From Whitmania pigra (taxonomy: Eukaryota; Annelida; Clitellata; Hirudinida; Haemopidae): a DNA stretch of 64,000 nucleotides. Below are positions 42,531 through 55,996 of the stretch, one piece after another. Below the pieces are notes generated by a model that saw only the letters and a program-made list of their open reading frames with translations, was not told the origin of the DNA and ran no database searches. The first letter of the stretch is position 1. Every line of letters begins with the position of its first letter. The stretch covers positions 2,379,501-2,443,500 of the forward strand of contig JAJTWR010000251.1 of the NCBI GenBank assembly GCA_021613335.1, written 5' to 3'. A program made the position numbers and the translations under genes.

Positions 42531-45500
42531 ATGGGCATGCCAGAAGAAGGAGAGACCTCTGCGATCAGGCAGCGTTTCAGGGAGCTCTGCCTCGATCTGA
42601 ACATGGATTCAGAAACTGAGGAGGACGCCTGGGAAGCTTTTGAGAGAATTTCTCATCACTATACCCTCGAGGTTTTATTTTTTTATTTTTTCCATCAATC
42701 CTGAAAGTCATGTTGTTGCATTGAGCTTGATAGTAAACTTGTAGCAGCTTGTACAAACCCTGTTATGCAATTACAATTTTATGACATGATGTTTGTTGAA
42801 ATCAATTGAACTGTGAAGTTGGCACCTCATCGTGGGTGTGAATAGATGCCGATTTGTACCAGTAAGTTTGTGCGGGTCACAAGCGTGGTAGGGACCTCCT
42901 TCATGATTATCGTCCATTTCAGTGATTTTTCGATAAACAATTGTGATTAGCTTTTCTTGCAGCTAAACTCTTGTGATTATCTTTATACATTCTTGATTAT
43001 AAACATTTTAAGCTAAATTTTCACTGGATTAAATCTTGAATTAACAAAAGTTAGATCACAAATCAAGTTATTTGCATAAAAGTGCACCTCTCGTTGATTT
43101 GACCATTAATTGAAAACAGTACTTCTAACTCATGTGAGGGTGTGGTTGCTGCTCTCGTGACTAACGAGTTACTGGGTACCTGGTTCAGTCCATATTAGGA
43201 GCACGTGCTGGCCTCTTGACACTGTTATGTAAATGAAGTCTAACCATTGAGAAACTATGCCACTGGGCATAACAATGCCAATAATTATGTACAAGTCCAG
43301 GGAACTTTTCTTGTTTTGTTTTCCTTTGCATTTATGTATGTTTATGCAGTTAATCTTAAGTTTTGCATGCTGTGAGCATTTTTAATGTGGCTTTCAAAGT
43401 GGCTCTGTTTTTGGATTGATGTCTAGATACTGAGGGAGCTCAGATCAAAAGAGTTCAGTTCATCATAATTCTTAAAACTATTTTCAGCAAATATTAATTT
43501 TAAATGTTGATTTTTGATCACTCATTTAAATGAAAATTTATTTATTTTGCCTTTTCAAAGCTTTACCAAACTGATAACTAAAAACAAGCAAAAAATATTT
43601 GGGCATTGAACATTTGAACCATCATAATTTATTAAAACATACAACACTTGAGCACTATCATTAAGGTAATTAAACTTTCAATGCTCCAATATTGAAAATT
43701 TGAAAAAGTCGATTCTAATCTGACACTTGATTATTATTATTATTGTTACCATAATTAATTGTGCAAAACATTATATTATTATATAATAATTATTATTATT
43801 ATAACAATAATTTCAGGGAGAACCACAGCATTGGTTGGCCTGCTCTTTGTACGTGAGCTGCAGAAAGACTACGGTACCCACAGTATCAGGGCAGGATGAT
43901 GTAGAAGGTAACTGTGTCTCACTCACCAGACTCCTCAGGACAACCAAATTGAGGTGATGATGATGATCCTTGCTGGTGGATATTGATTATGATAATTACA
44001 ATGATAGTGATAATTGTGATTTTACCATTTTTGGTTTTACTTTGCTTTGTTAACTCATTTCTTTGCTTAAGTAGATGTCTGCTTATCAGTGTAAGTTTTC
44101 TTTAAGTGCAACGTTATTCAGCTGAAGTCATCACATTTAAATTTAGCTGAACCCAATGAGTGTTCGTGAGACTTGTGATTTGTTTTCAAATGTTAAGTTA
44201 GTAATAATGGCAGCATGGATTTTTTAATTTAACTGTTATTTAATGTCATTTTGACCTTATTAACAATTATTATTAAAATTCAGCTATTGCTTCATTCGAT
44301 TCTAGTAAATAAAATAAATCACTAACCTCTTAATAGAACAATTAATAATATATTCATGTAACATTATCGGGTTTCTGCTACTGGTGAACATTCCAAATTT
44401 ATATAATTTACATAATTTATTTTCCCATCACAGCCTCATAGACTTCTTCAAGAAGATGAAGAAATGGGCAGACATGGCCAGTCTGCCAGAGCTGTTCAGG
44501 GATAAAGTGGACAGACTTGAGAGGAACTTTGCAGTCTCTACTGTCATATTCAGCAAGTTCGAGCCCATTTTCACAGACATCTTCATCACGCCATCCCTGC
44601 CGCTCTCCCCGAACTACTCGGCATCTGCCGCGGACAACCCGCCTAAGGCTGCCAAGGGAAGGAAGCAAAAGTGGGTCTTTATTTGGAATTCTAGTATTTG
44701 TTTGTGCGTTTCTTTGCTTGCATTGAGTTGAATTTGTTGGGCTAGTCATTTATGTAGAGCCTCCTTAACAATGCTGCTGGTTAGGTCTGGAATTTAATTG
44801 GATAATCCTTCGTTATGGGTCCAACGTTGCACTGCTTGCTCTAAGTACAAGCCATTCCTTGGTACATTTGTGCATTATGCATTTGGCATATTATTCTTGT
44901 ACTGGTAAATGCAGATGTGCATGAATGTATGCACACTCCTACATGTAGATGCATTGCTTTGGAGTTTACCTGTCCTGCTTCATCTGTAATGCATTAATGC
45001 ACTTGATTATAATCAGTTGGAGAATAAATAATTGTCATGCTCTGTGATTCCAAATTCTACATGCGCCTAACTGTAAAGACATTAAAGCCACATGCACATG
45101 AACACACAAAGGAAGCTTCCATTTGTATCACATACTTTTTGTCCAAACATAAAACTGAAAATTGGTTGAAATGTTTTCACCATGTTTGCTTCTTATTTGT
45201 AGGAGAACTTCTATTACTGTGAATGAGGTTTTCTGCTTCTGTTGGACAACCTTTGTCCAGGTCAAAGGTGAGTTGAAATTAATTGTTGTTGTTTACTGAA
45301 ACCTGTTTATTAGCTGAGTGCAATATATTTTTATTATTATAATGCTGATAACTGCCATGTTGGTTTAAGTTGCTAATGCCACCCAGCACAAGGATCATTA
45401 CTTATTATCTTGACATTCCATTATTGAGTGGATTCAATATAAAAACATGAAGAGCAGTTAGCTGATTGAAGTTTAAAATTATTTATTTTATTTTATTTTA

Positions 45501-48500
45501 TTTTATTTCAAAACAAATTGCAGGGTCATCTATGACCTCTTACGCAATTATATACAATGGTTTTAGATGTTCGCGAGAACAGAGTGCAACGGTAAGAGGT
45601 TAAGTGATCACTTAATTAGGAGGTAATTATTGAGGTTAAAGAGCGACAGGCAGGATTTGAAGCGAGAAAATGTTGAGGAATAATGATGTCAGGGGGTAGA
45701 GAGTTCCAGGGTTTGACGACTCGGTTGATAAAGAAGTGTTGCCTGTGTTTGGTGGAACATTGTTCTTGTCGTAGACGAAGGAGATGACCGCGAGTTCTTG
45801 AAGTAAGAAACGAAGGGAATTCCGGAATTGTGCACTGAACAAGCCCGTGAACTATTTTATAGCAGAAGCATAGGTCGCTGATAAGCCGTCTATGTTCAAG
45901 AGTATTGAGTCTCAGCAGTCGTAATCTGGTATGGTAGGGCAGAGATCTAATATTGATTAGTATTCACTTCAATGTAATAATCAGCCTTAATATTTTCTTA
46001 ATGAAATCTTGTAGTTAAAGGTAGAATACTTGTATTGAAGACATCATAAAATGGTTAATGCAGGGCATTTTGAAATGGGTTTTGAGCTTCTTCAGCACAA
46101 ACCAACCTTTTTAATATGAATATTATTTTATATTAATAAATTCAAAATATAATAATAATTAATAATTTAATATGATAAGTTTTACTGCTTGATCTTCAAG
46201 CAACATTAGGCCAGAAGTTAACTGCAAATAGCACATCATATTTCATTCATTGACACTTTAGTTTCTGCGATCAGCTGGCACGTTCCCATTGGCATCTATT
46301 AATAGTGATTGACATTCCTGATTGATATTCTTATGTGATTGACAGGTAACTATCCACTGATCAGTGACAACCTGGTAAACTCCTACCACCTCCTCTTGTG
46401 TTGCATAGATTGGATCTTCGCCAACATCCTGCTCAGCAACAGACGAGAGCTGCTCAACTCGGAGTTTGCAGGTAAGTCCAGCATTGATTATGCTAATGTA
46501 CCGTGATGCTGGCCTGTGCCAATGCATTATGCAGATTCGTATCTTATGTAGATTATGATGATGAGATGCTGATTAATTTTTGGATATGCACACAGGTTGT
46601 TAAATTTGACTAATTAAGATCCAGGGTTCATAGTGATGAGTGGATATTTCAAATAATGGATCGATTAGAATCATTCAATCAACCATGAACTTGTCAATGA
46701 CATTGAAATAACTGCTTTGTCACTTTGTAATGCAAACAACAACCATTCTGTCTCTAGTATACCATTTCCAGTATTATTGTTATCATTATAACCAATGCCC
46801 CTCATTAATCCATTCTTCCATCTGCCCTTCATTACCTTAACCTTTAACTTTACAAGGTCTTCCAAGCAACTTCAGGTCAAGGGACTACAGGCCCCCGTCT
46901 GAACCCCCCTGCATAATCAACATCCTCTGCGACAAGCATGAAGGACTGCCCAAAGAGGCGAAATGCATCAAGGAGCACTATTGGAAGCCATACATCAAGA
47001 AACACTTTGAGAAAAAGGTATGGGAAATACCAGTAGTACATCATCATAATCTAAGTTGTCCCCTTACATATTTATATTATCATAATTATCTGTTAAAAAT
47101 TCAACTTTGAAAATTAAGTTTCCCCAACAGCATCTAATTGGCAACATGGACAGCCTTTCAAAGGTTCTGGATGTAGAACATTTTGACAAGAACTGGTTGG
47201 TCTCCATTAGATAAAAATTGTTAATGTTATTAATTAACATATTAATTGCCATTGCATTATGTGCTAATATGTTCAAATAATATGACATTTACAATACAAT
47301 AGTGTTATTTACATTCAATGAAGCTCAAAGTCATAGTAATAATATTAATAACACTAATCTTAACCAAAATGCGTTGCCGACAGCAAGTCTCTGAACAACA
47401 TGTACGAGGAGTACGTGCTGAACATCGGGGATTTTGATGAGAGGATCTTCTTGGGCGAGGACTCGGTGACCGAACTGGGCACTCCGGCAGCCTCCATGAG
47501 CCACCAGAACATTGACAACCTCACCGAGAAGATTAGGTCAAAGAAAGCTCTCTTCGAAGATATGATGGAGGTTGATAATACAAATGAAAATAAAAATTCT
47601 TCTGGGTAATAAATGTATTGTTATAGTAATATTATAATTTTATGTCTACCAGCCCTGCCCACTGCGCCAAGCCACGCCCCTGACAAATCGTCGCTACCTG
47701 GTGGCCAAAGAGGGCATATTCTCCCCTGTATCCACAGCAACTCAGAGTGTCAGCAGGCTCCACAAGATGCTGTCAGGGAGGAAGGCAGGTCCAAGCGAGG
47801 AGTTGATAAAGATGTTTAGGTGATAATTTCATAGTTATTATTAGGGCATTAAAGAAAATGTTAAATAATTGCCAATAAATATTAATAATGAAACACAAAT
47901 ATTCATAATTATTTATAAAGAAGTTGTAAATCACAATCAATTAGTAAAATTTAAACACAACTTTATCAATTCCATTTTCTCATCCCAACTTAAGCAACTG
48001 TCCCAAGAACCCTTCTGCCGCTGTCCAGAAGAGAATATCAGAGATGGGGAAAGCTTTCTGCGAGAAGTATTCTCAGGTCTGTCGATCAATGGATTGATGA
48101 TGCTAATTCGTCATTCATCAATGCTCGTTGTATGACCAACAATTCTTCTTTCTATTTCCAGTCTTCTGAAATCCCAGAAGAAAATGGTGAAAAAGAGGGG
48201 AATTCCAACTTTGCCAAGCGCATACTCCAGTTGGCAGAGAGTTTGTACTACTTGACCCTGGAGAACATCATAATCAGTGAACTCCGCAACCCCGTCATAC
48301 CTGTCGATTCTAGGATCTCTGTGGCTGCTGTGAGTGTTTTGGGATGTTGTTGTCATTATCATCGACATTATTGCTATTATTATTTCTTAGCAGAAATTGT
48401 TTTGTGACAATAATTGCTATGCTAAATATGAATAAGTTGTAATTTTGATGATTAACATACATTTAGGCAATATTTTAATGAAATTAACTTTTAACCAGTA

Positions 48501-51500
48501 AAACATTATTATACGATAAAATTCCGAATAAATTCTGAAATTTAATTAAAAAATAATTTCTTTTCCTCTGCAGACGATTTTCCAACAGGACGAGCTCCAT
48601 CGCTCCTTGTTCGCCATCGCCCTCGAGGTCGTGAACTTCTCCTACAACTCGCAGAAGTTGGTGAACTTTGACCTACAAAAATTAGATTTAGCTATAGCAA
48701 CGATGATGTATTTATTTCCAAACGGTCATAATCCACAATTGTGGACACACTTTGCTAATGATGGCGTTGATGATTAGGATAATGATGACGATGATGATCT
48801 GATTTTAGAGTTTTCCCATGGATAGTGGAGGTCTTGGAGATTCCGGTCTTCTGCTTCTACAAGGTGATCGAGATTGTTAACAGGGTGGAAAAGGGACTCT
48901 CAAGGGATGTCGTCAAGCACCTCAACCATGTAAGCAGTGATGATGATTATGATGATGTTTGTGGCATAATGGTGACGGTAACAAATAATATCTGTAGTGT
49001 TTTACTTAATTTCAAAATACATAATGCATGTTTAAATAAATTTGAATACATATTATACATAGTCCAAACTAAATTAATTTGCGATTAATTTTAATTTGTC
49101 ATTTTGACAAAAATTATAACCTTATGAATGCCATGACTTCATGACAGGTTGAGGAAATGATATTGGACAACCTGGTTTGGAGATCAGATTCAGCGCTGTG
49201 GGAAGTACTGAAGAAGTATGGAAATGTGCCAACAGTAGAAGAGGTGATTATGATAATAATGGCCCTGTTGCTACTGGTGATGGTGATGACGTTGATGATA
49301 ATGGTGATGATGTGGTAAAGGCTCTGAGTTCTTCCAGTGCAATCATTGCTGTCCTTGACATGACTTGCATGGTCAGATGTCGTTGTTAAGTATCAGTATA
49401 AATGATTGTGAAAGTCGTTAAGCATATGTGCAATCATCAAATTCATGATGGATTGAATTAATTTTTATGATTATGTTTATTGGTGATTCTATGCTCTCAT
49501 TATTTTTTTTTCACATAGGTTCTTCTCCCAAGCCAGTTCAGCCACGACTCAAACTCCCACAACAATAACATCAGCAACAACTTCAGCATCACCACAAATG
49601 GCCTCTCAACGACCACCATCATGCCCAACTCTTCCATCTCCGGAAGCATCAATAACGGCCACAATACCATCATGATCTACAATGCTGTTGGAGGAGGTCT
49701 GACCAATGGGAATGCTAGCTTGATTGTCATGTTGTTGTAAGCATGTTTGCTGTGTGATATTGTATGTTATTGTAAGTATGTTGTCTGAAGCACATACACT
49801 GTGTTGTTGTATGGGTGTTTGATGTCTTGTTCTTGCTTGGTCATTTGGATGGCAGCAACTTTGAATTGCAACTTCCAGTTACAATCATTGAGTAATAGAG
49901 TTAATCTAATAAGTAACTAATTCCTTGCTTTGCATTAATGAATATTTATGTTGTTATGAATTGCAATTGTAACGTTTGGGCGACTATTTTCCCTCTATAG
50001 CATCCCCTATGACTCGCCCCATCCATGAAACCTTCACTTCACCCGTGCCGGTCAGGAGGAGGCTCTTCGAAGTTGGTCCTGCCCACACTCCCTTGCCCAA
50101 CAACCAGGAAAACATTATTTCCATCAGGACTAAGACCATCGTAGCGAAACATGTGGGTTTTTCATTGATTCTCTTGCTTGGGTTATGATTGATGGTAGGA
50201 AGTTAGGTGGCTAGGAATGACATGCGTTAGTTGGAATTAATTATGTTTATTACAATAACACATTCAATTGTAATAAATTGTTAGAATTTATTGTGTTAAT
50301 TATAATTGATTGTATTGACCAGAGTTGATTGGATGTTAGATAGGTAGATTGCATCCACAATGCTTTACATTCACAATAACATTAGCATTATCGACTCCCA
50401 TAATCCCAAACGGCAATCAAATGATGTTGCACCATCGCATAGTCAAGTTGACCTTTTATCTGACCTAGATTACTGTTCAGCTGAGCCCCACAAAGAGGAA
50501 GAATGAGGACCGCCTAGATAACCTCCCAGGAGTACCCCCTGCCAAAATGGCCAACAAACCCAAGAAGACAGGATCAGTGCCCATTTTCTTCAGGAAGGTT
50601 TGTGACTTTTGGTCATTTATTACATTGACCTTTTAATTGACTCAATTGTGACATTGTTTCATAAATTATGTTAATATTAGTTACTCATTAATAATTTATT
50701 AGGCAACCTTTTTCTAATTTCATTTCAGTTTTTAGTTAATATATATTCTTGAAAGCGGGGTAATATGATCACATTTTTACTTCAATAATGTCAATCAGTT
50801 CAACCAATAATTCCTCTTACATATATCCTTTAAAAATCGTTCGTCCAATTAGGTTTACTACCTGGCTAGTGTTAGACTGAGGGACCTTTGCGATAGGCTG
50901 AGCATAGACCAATTGCTGTGCACCCAGATCTGGACATGTATTGAGCACGTCTTCATAAAACACATTGAGCTACTCAAAGACAGACATCTGGATCAGATCA
51001 TCATGTGCTGCATCTATGCCATCTGTAGGGTGAGTCATGCATCTCTATGTACTTAACTTATATTTGGATGTAATTCAATTATATTTTGCCATATGCATGG
51101 TGTCAAAGGTGCTTTCTGTAAAGCGTTTATATAGCAATCCTTCCCAATGGTGCTAGTGGCAGTGCAAATTGCACAAATGGTCATTTGCAAAATATATTTT
51201 AATAATATTTAATTACACTACTTTCATTCATGAACTGATTGATTGAAGTTAATGCCTCATTAATTTAATAATTAATTGTTAAGGTGACTGGCAAGGAAAA
51301 GACTTTCCATGACATAATGAGATGCTACAGACAACAGCCACAGGCCAACAGCTATGTTAGTTGATGATGATGACGACGACGACGATGACGATGATGCTGT
51401 TCTTAGAGCACTAATTTAAGATATTGATGTGCAACCAAAATGGCAGTAATAACAATGAAAGATATTTTCATTTTTTTCAGTGATTTTTAAAGTTGTGCCA

Positions 51501-52924
51501 TAATAGTGATTATGATATTTTAAGTTAAAGTAAATCTTTTTTTGAATAAGTACTTATTAAGTATCATCTTCATACTGCAATCTTTTCCTTTTGGCTTAAC
51601 AGGTGTACAGGAGCGTGCTATTGGAAAGCCATGCCAATGAGCCCACCAATCAGGCTGCGGCTTCCCGGCCCAACCAGTCGTACGCAGCCACATCTGCAAG
51701 AGACGAGCGCAGGCTTAGGAGGGAGAGGGAAGCAGAAGCAAATGTCCGTTCGAACTTGGTCCCTCAGACCAGTTCCCCGACCAGGGCAGCTGGGGCGAGC
51801 CTGTCGTTTGCCTCAGAAGATAGGGGGGACCTTGTCAAGTTCTATAATGCGGTGGGTGGCCGAGGATGGCTTTGTTCACCAGAATGATGGTGATAATGTT
51901 GATGATGGTAGTGATGATAATGTTGATGTATGTTTGAAATTGCTCCTAATTTATTGCACTATATGTCCAGATGATGTAGCTTCTATGTGATTTGCATTAT
52001 TATTATTGTTGTTATTGTTTTTGTTGTTCCTGCTGTAGTTATAATTATAAGTTATTATTTATTGGTCTTTGATAACTATTAATTTATTTTGTTCAAACCA
52101 GATATTCCTAAAGGTCATAAAATCCTTTGCTTTCAAGTTCCATCCTGAGGGCGATGGGGACAAGGTAGGCGCATATGTTATATGTTATATGTTACTTTGT
52201 GCACATAAAATGAATATTATAATATAATATATATGTAATATAATGACGAGTAATGGTTTGTCTTAAAACAAGCAGTGCTTATATATTTAATATTTATTAG
52301 GACAACATCCCTGTCATTCTCTCCCCTTTGCCAGCCATTCGAGGACAGCCTCTAAGCCCGAGAAGGGTGACACCAAACATCTATGTGTCACCAATAAACA
52401 GTCCAAGGGGTGGAGCTATTGCAAAGGGAAACAACTCGACCACGCCCCTGAGCACAAATTCGAGTCGTCTCCTGTACTGCTTCAACAAGAGCCCGTCCAG
52501 GGTTTGTAAATCTGTTTTGTGATTGGTTACTTTGCTGGATGGTTATATATACAGTGTGTATATGTGTTTGAGCTCTGCATATTCTTTTGGATTAGCATAA
52601 ATTATCATCATTGCATCTCTTCCTGAAATGGTAGAAATGGCTAATCCTAAGAAAATTGTCAGCATTGAAATATTTTTGATTGGTTCATGGTGCATTTGAT
52701 ATGTTTATCGCCAGCAGGATCTGCAAGCTATCAACAGCATGATAAGAAGCAGCTGTACAGCCAATGGAATTCCTACAACCGAGGGCAATGGAACAAACAA
52801 CTCGACCCGACTAAACATTGCCAATGACCAACAGTCAGCCGACCAATCAGGAGACACAAGAGCTTTTAGGAGAAGGCTTCATCAGGTCGTGACTGAGAGG
52901 CATGCAGCCAATGGCAATGCTTGA
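42531..52924 (+). CDS. Pocket protein of the p107/p130 type (RBL1/RBL2-like)
   Basis: Retinoblastoma-family repressor that binds E2F-DP and chromatin regulators to hold cell-cycle genes off. 23 exons: 42531-42671, 43817-43953, 44434-44670, 45203-45267, 46346-46471, 46857-47017, 47131-47195, 47384-47570, 47653-47819, 47995-48076, 48162-48329, 48574-48656, 48809-48929, 49148-49243, 49519-49696, 50001-50152, 50481-50597, 50853-51029, 51284-51355, 51603-51851, 52102-52164, 52301-52501, 52718-52924; 1,083 codons. N-domain: HWLACSLYVSCRK, LERNFAVSTVIF, GDFDERIFLG; pocket A about 430-612 (FPWIVEVLE, KGLSRDVVKHLN); Asn/Ser-rich spacer; pocket B about 722-1010 (RLRDLC, IWTCIEH, DRHLDQIIMCCIYAICR, YRSVLLE). 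GNCVSLTR and the long spacer favour p107/p130 over Rb1; p107 versus p130 not resolved. Last exon has a NAGNAG acceptor (CAGCAG). Confidence 0.95.
45483..45960 (-). pseudogene. 5'-truncated LINE with reverse-transcriptase C-terminus and (AAAAT)n tail
   Basis: In the pocket-protein intron between 45267 and 46346, antisense to the gene. Minus strand from about 45960 reads LRLLRLNTLEHRRLISDLCF, then TSRTRGH, then RVVKPWNSLPPDI, the hallmark end of LINE reverse-transcriptase ORFs (CR1/L2/Jockey-like). A one-base shift is then needed to reach FKSCLSLFNLNNY and the stop. The tail on the minus strand is (AAAAT)n (45481-45510 on plus). 5'-truncated and frameshifted. Confidence 0.85.
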
Positions 52925-54376
52925 TTGACACCAAGGATGATTTCATTGGTTGTTTTACAAAATAATTGGCATCTATAAAAAGTTTTATTGGATGGTTTTA
53001 GAGTTCGGTGTTTCTGCTTCGAGGGGCTTTCTCTTCATTAGATTGCATGCTAATTTGCATGTGCTATTATAGATTATGTTATTGAGGATGGCCTTTCTGA
53101 TTATATTCGGTGGAAAAACTATATTTGTTGAAACATTGTGAGAATATATTTGGAGTTTTTATTTTATCATTACTAGTGCTACTATTATTACAATGCTAGA
53201 TATGGTGATTACGTTATGTGTATACTTGATAGTGATGGCCATGTTGATGATATCGGTGCTGTTTTATTTACATATGATGATGATGATGGTATTTGTGAGA
53301 TGTTGCTACTTGGTTATTAAGTTACAGAAATGTCTTGGTCCAGAAAGTAAAAACCTTTCTGATTACATACTTCATTCATTTTATTTAAAATAAGAGCGTA
53401 TTTTATTTATTTAAACATTTTTCAACCTTCTAAAATGTTTTCTGTTATTTTTTTAATTAATATTTGAAAACAGGTAAGCCTCACAATCATGCCTGTTCTC
53501 GACTCTTAAGGAGCACCTTTGTTGTTGTCGTTGTTGTTGTTGTTTATGTTTTGCTGTCCTTTCTATTGTTTCTTTGTCTCTCAGACATTCTCTTTTGCTT
53601 GCTCTTAAAACAAACTTCCTTTGTGTGATTATCTCTGTGTTCTTGTAAATAACCTGTTGCATATACCTAGTGATCATGTTACATAGGATCGTCGTCACCG
53701 TCGAATTTACAGTTGTCTTTCCCTTGGTGATGATAATGGTAATTATAATTATGATAATAATAGCGATAATGATAGTGGAGATGACGATTGTGATGATTAC
53801 GGCGATTGAGATGAGGTGAGGCGAGACAACCGAAAGCTACTGTTATTATCCCCGCCGTTTAAGCACATTGACAACCTTGGATCATTGCGTCATTGTTAAT
53901 GTTGTCATCTAAAGTTGTTATCGCCGTTATTAATATTTTAGATATTTTCATCGATCTTGCTTATAACCAATGGCTTTTTATCACCTCTCACCTCGCGCAA
54001 CAGACGAAGTTCGTGCGTTCTACTTTCTTAAATTATTTTGCTTGGCGGTCACTCGCCTTTCTGGGAATTTGGAAGTCTGACTAAACATCAGATGAAAGTG
54101 AAAATTTCTTTTATTCGCTTTTGTATATTTCTGTTTTACGAAACATGATTACGTGAAAATGTTCAACCTTTTGTTTTTGGTGGCAATGAACTCTGGAAAC
54201 AGTCTTAAATTCGGGGTTGGGGAGGAGAGGGACTGAAGAATTCCTTAAAGGGTCAGATAGTACAAAGGTAAAAGATGACGTCGACAGTCTACTTTTTATA
54301 AAAGCTTAATTTAACTTGAAAACAATAGCCATTTACAATGTTTCCTCGATATGCTAATTGTTAGGTCGTCGGTTTG
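52925..54376. other. Pocket protein-CAP2 intergenic region
   Basis: About 1.45 kb of 3' flank of two convergent genes, with ATG/GTT microsatellites and a segment (53541-53735) shared with 59013-59155. No gene supported. Confidence 0.6.
53541..53735. repeat. Dispersed segment shared between CAP-gene 3' flanks, copy 1
   Basis: TTGTTTCTT, GCTCTTAAAACAAAC, CTTGTAAATA and CAGTTGTCTTTCCCTTGGTG occur in the same order at 59013-59155 with intervening gaps. Copy 1 is about 0.65-0.85 kb beyond the 3' end of the CAP gene at 54377-55289. Confidence 0.65.
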
Positions 54377-55289
54377 TTATGGCTTGTGGCAGAGACCATC
54401 GTTGCAACTGTATCCTTTAGGACATTCAGAACACTCCTTTCCTTTGTTGTAAGGCTTCTTACCGAGATAATTTCCACTGTTTTGAAGCATGAGGTTTATG
54501 TGATTGTAATTTGAATTGAAATTTTGAAATGTTCTCACCCTGGACCATAGTTGCACACCATAATGGTTCCTCTCAGCCTCTTTGTGGCACAACGTGCTGA
54601 AGCACAGCCGAGGTATTCCGAGTCAGCCCACACAACCTGCCCAATAGTAATTCAATCAATTATTTGTCAGCTATCATATAGGATTGTCACAAGATTATGT
54701 AATTTCCATACATGTTTATAGCAAATTTTTTTTGAAAATAAGATTTAGCAAGGTCAATTAAGAAAACACATAAGTTTGACACTTGACTACGATGAAATAA
54801 CCTGAGTATAGTGGCCGCATACTTTACGGCAGGCCATGCTGTCAATGTTATAGTGAGCCTTTTCGTCGAACCAAGTCTGTACAGCTTTCGTGGCGTCTAA
54901 CTCACCGGTGGTCATATACAAGTTTTGTCCCACTACTCTGAAATTGGGTTTTATACCTTTTGGCTGTCCGTGCCTAAAAACGCATTGGTCTGCCCATGCG
55001 CTCGCTGCTTGTGCCAAAATAGGATCCCATTTCTAATAACAAAAAGAATATGTGAGAATATGAACTCACTTTGAAAAGCATTTGCAAAGTGTTTGGGCTG
55101 CAATCTAAAATAAGTTGTACGTAGGATCGAGTACAGAACGACAATTACCATTTGCTTCATATTGCTGGCACCCTCTCCTCTCCTGAGCTTGTTGTGATGA
55201 TCAAGAACTGCATTTTCTACATCAGAAGTCCACAACTTCCCTGATGCGTGACACAAAAGCATAGACAAAAAGAAAAACGTCTTTGTCAT
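54377..55289 (-). CDS. Secreted CAP-domain protein 2
   Basis: Member of the local CAP family. Exons 55289-55149, 55032-54802, 54636-54539 and 54476-54377 give 189 codons. A signal peptide (MTKTFFFLSMLLCHASG) is followed by VLDHHNKLRRGEG, GQNLY, CGHYTQVVWADSEYLGC, a shortened third-exon loop (about seven residues fewer than genes 1, 3 and 4), VCNYGPG and a Cys-rich tail CSECPKGYSC ending LCHKP. It is the most diverged of the minus-strand trio. A TATA-GCCG motif lies about 120-134 bp upstream. Confidence 0.92.
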
Positions 55290-55407
55290 ATTGACGCTCT
55301 GTGGGTTCTTAAGAACTTTATTTAAAAGTAATTAAAGAATTAATGCAATAAAAAAGATAGGGCGCTGTCTGACCTCGCTACGGTCAGCTTGCATTATCAC
55401 ATTTTCA

Positions 55408-55422
55408 TCGGCTCTATTTAAG
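55408..55422 (-). promoter_or_regulatory. TATA-like motif with GCCG extension, CAP gene 2
   Basis: Minus strand CTTAAATAGAGCCGA, about 120-130 bp upstream of the start at 55289. Shares TA-rich core plus AGAGCCG with CAP gene 4 and AAGCCG with CAP gene 1. Confidence 0.55.
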
Positions 55423-55996
55423 CATTTCAAAGTCCATTTACCTTTTAAATATCACGAACCATTTATTTTTTTATGCAACGATATCGATATTGAACTTTGC
55501 TGTCATTTAGAAATGGCCGTAATGTTCGACGTGCGTGCAAGTAGATATTCAAGATAATAAATGCTGTTTTCATCGACTTATGACAATAATGACAAATGAG
55601 ATTTTCAGAAACGCAATTATTGAGTTAATACCGAGTCAGCAAATCGATGAAAAAATCTAAAACAGATGTCCAATCTCTGTTAGATTGTATGAATAAGTAT
55701 TCAGAAGTACAAGAATTATATGTACTCCATGATTCATTGCACTCGCTTAAGCATTTGTTATTTGGTCTATCTAACGTTTGTCTTATGTCATAGTTTTTTT
55801 TTAAATTAATCATAAGCTATATGAAAATGTATTTCTTGCTAATATTTATACATGGACGATAACTATGAGACTCAGTTTCTGGACCGACAGTCATTCTTTT
55901 AAATAAGTAAAAAAAAGTATATCGACATCAATTTGAATCAAGATGCAAGTTAAAATGTCATAATTCCCATTCTTAAATTTCAAGAAATGTAATAAG

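Noticed and set aside
44417..44749. 110-residue minus-strand frame
   Set aside because: Antisense shadow of pocket-protein exon 44434-44670.
47537..47570. Ending pocket-protein exon 8 at the GT at 47537
   Set aside because: Leaves phase 2, but the next exon must enter phase 0 to read LTNRRYLVAKEG; the donor after 47570 restores phase.
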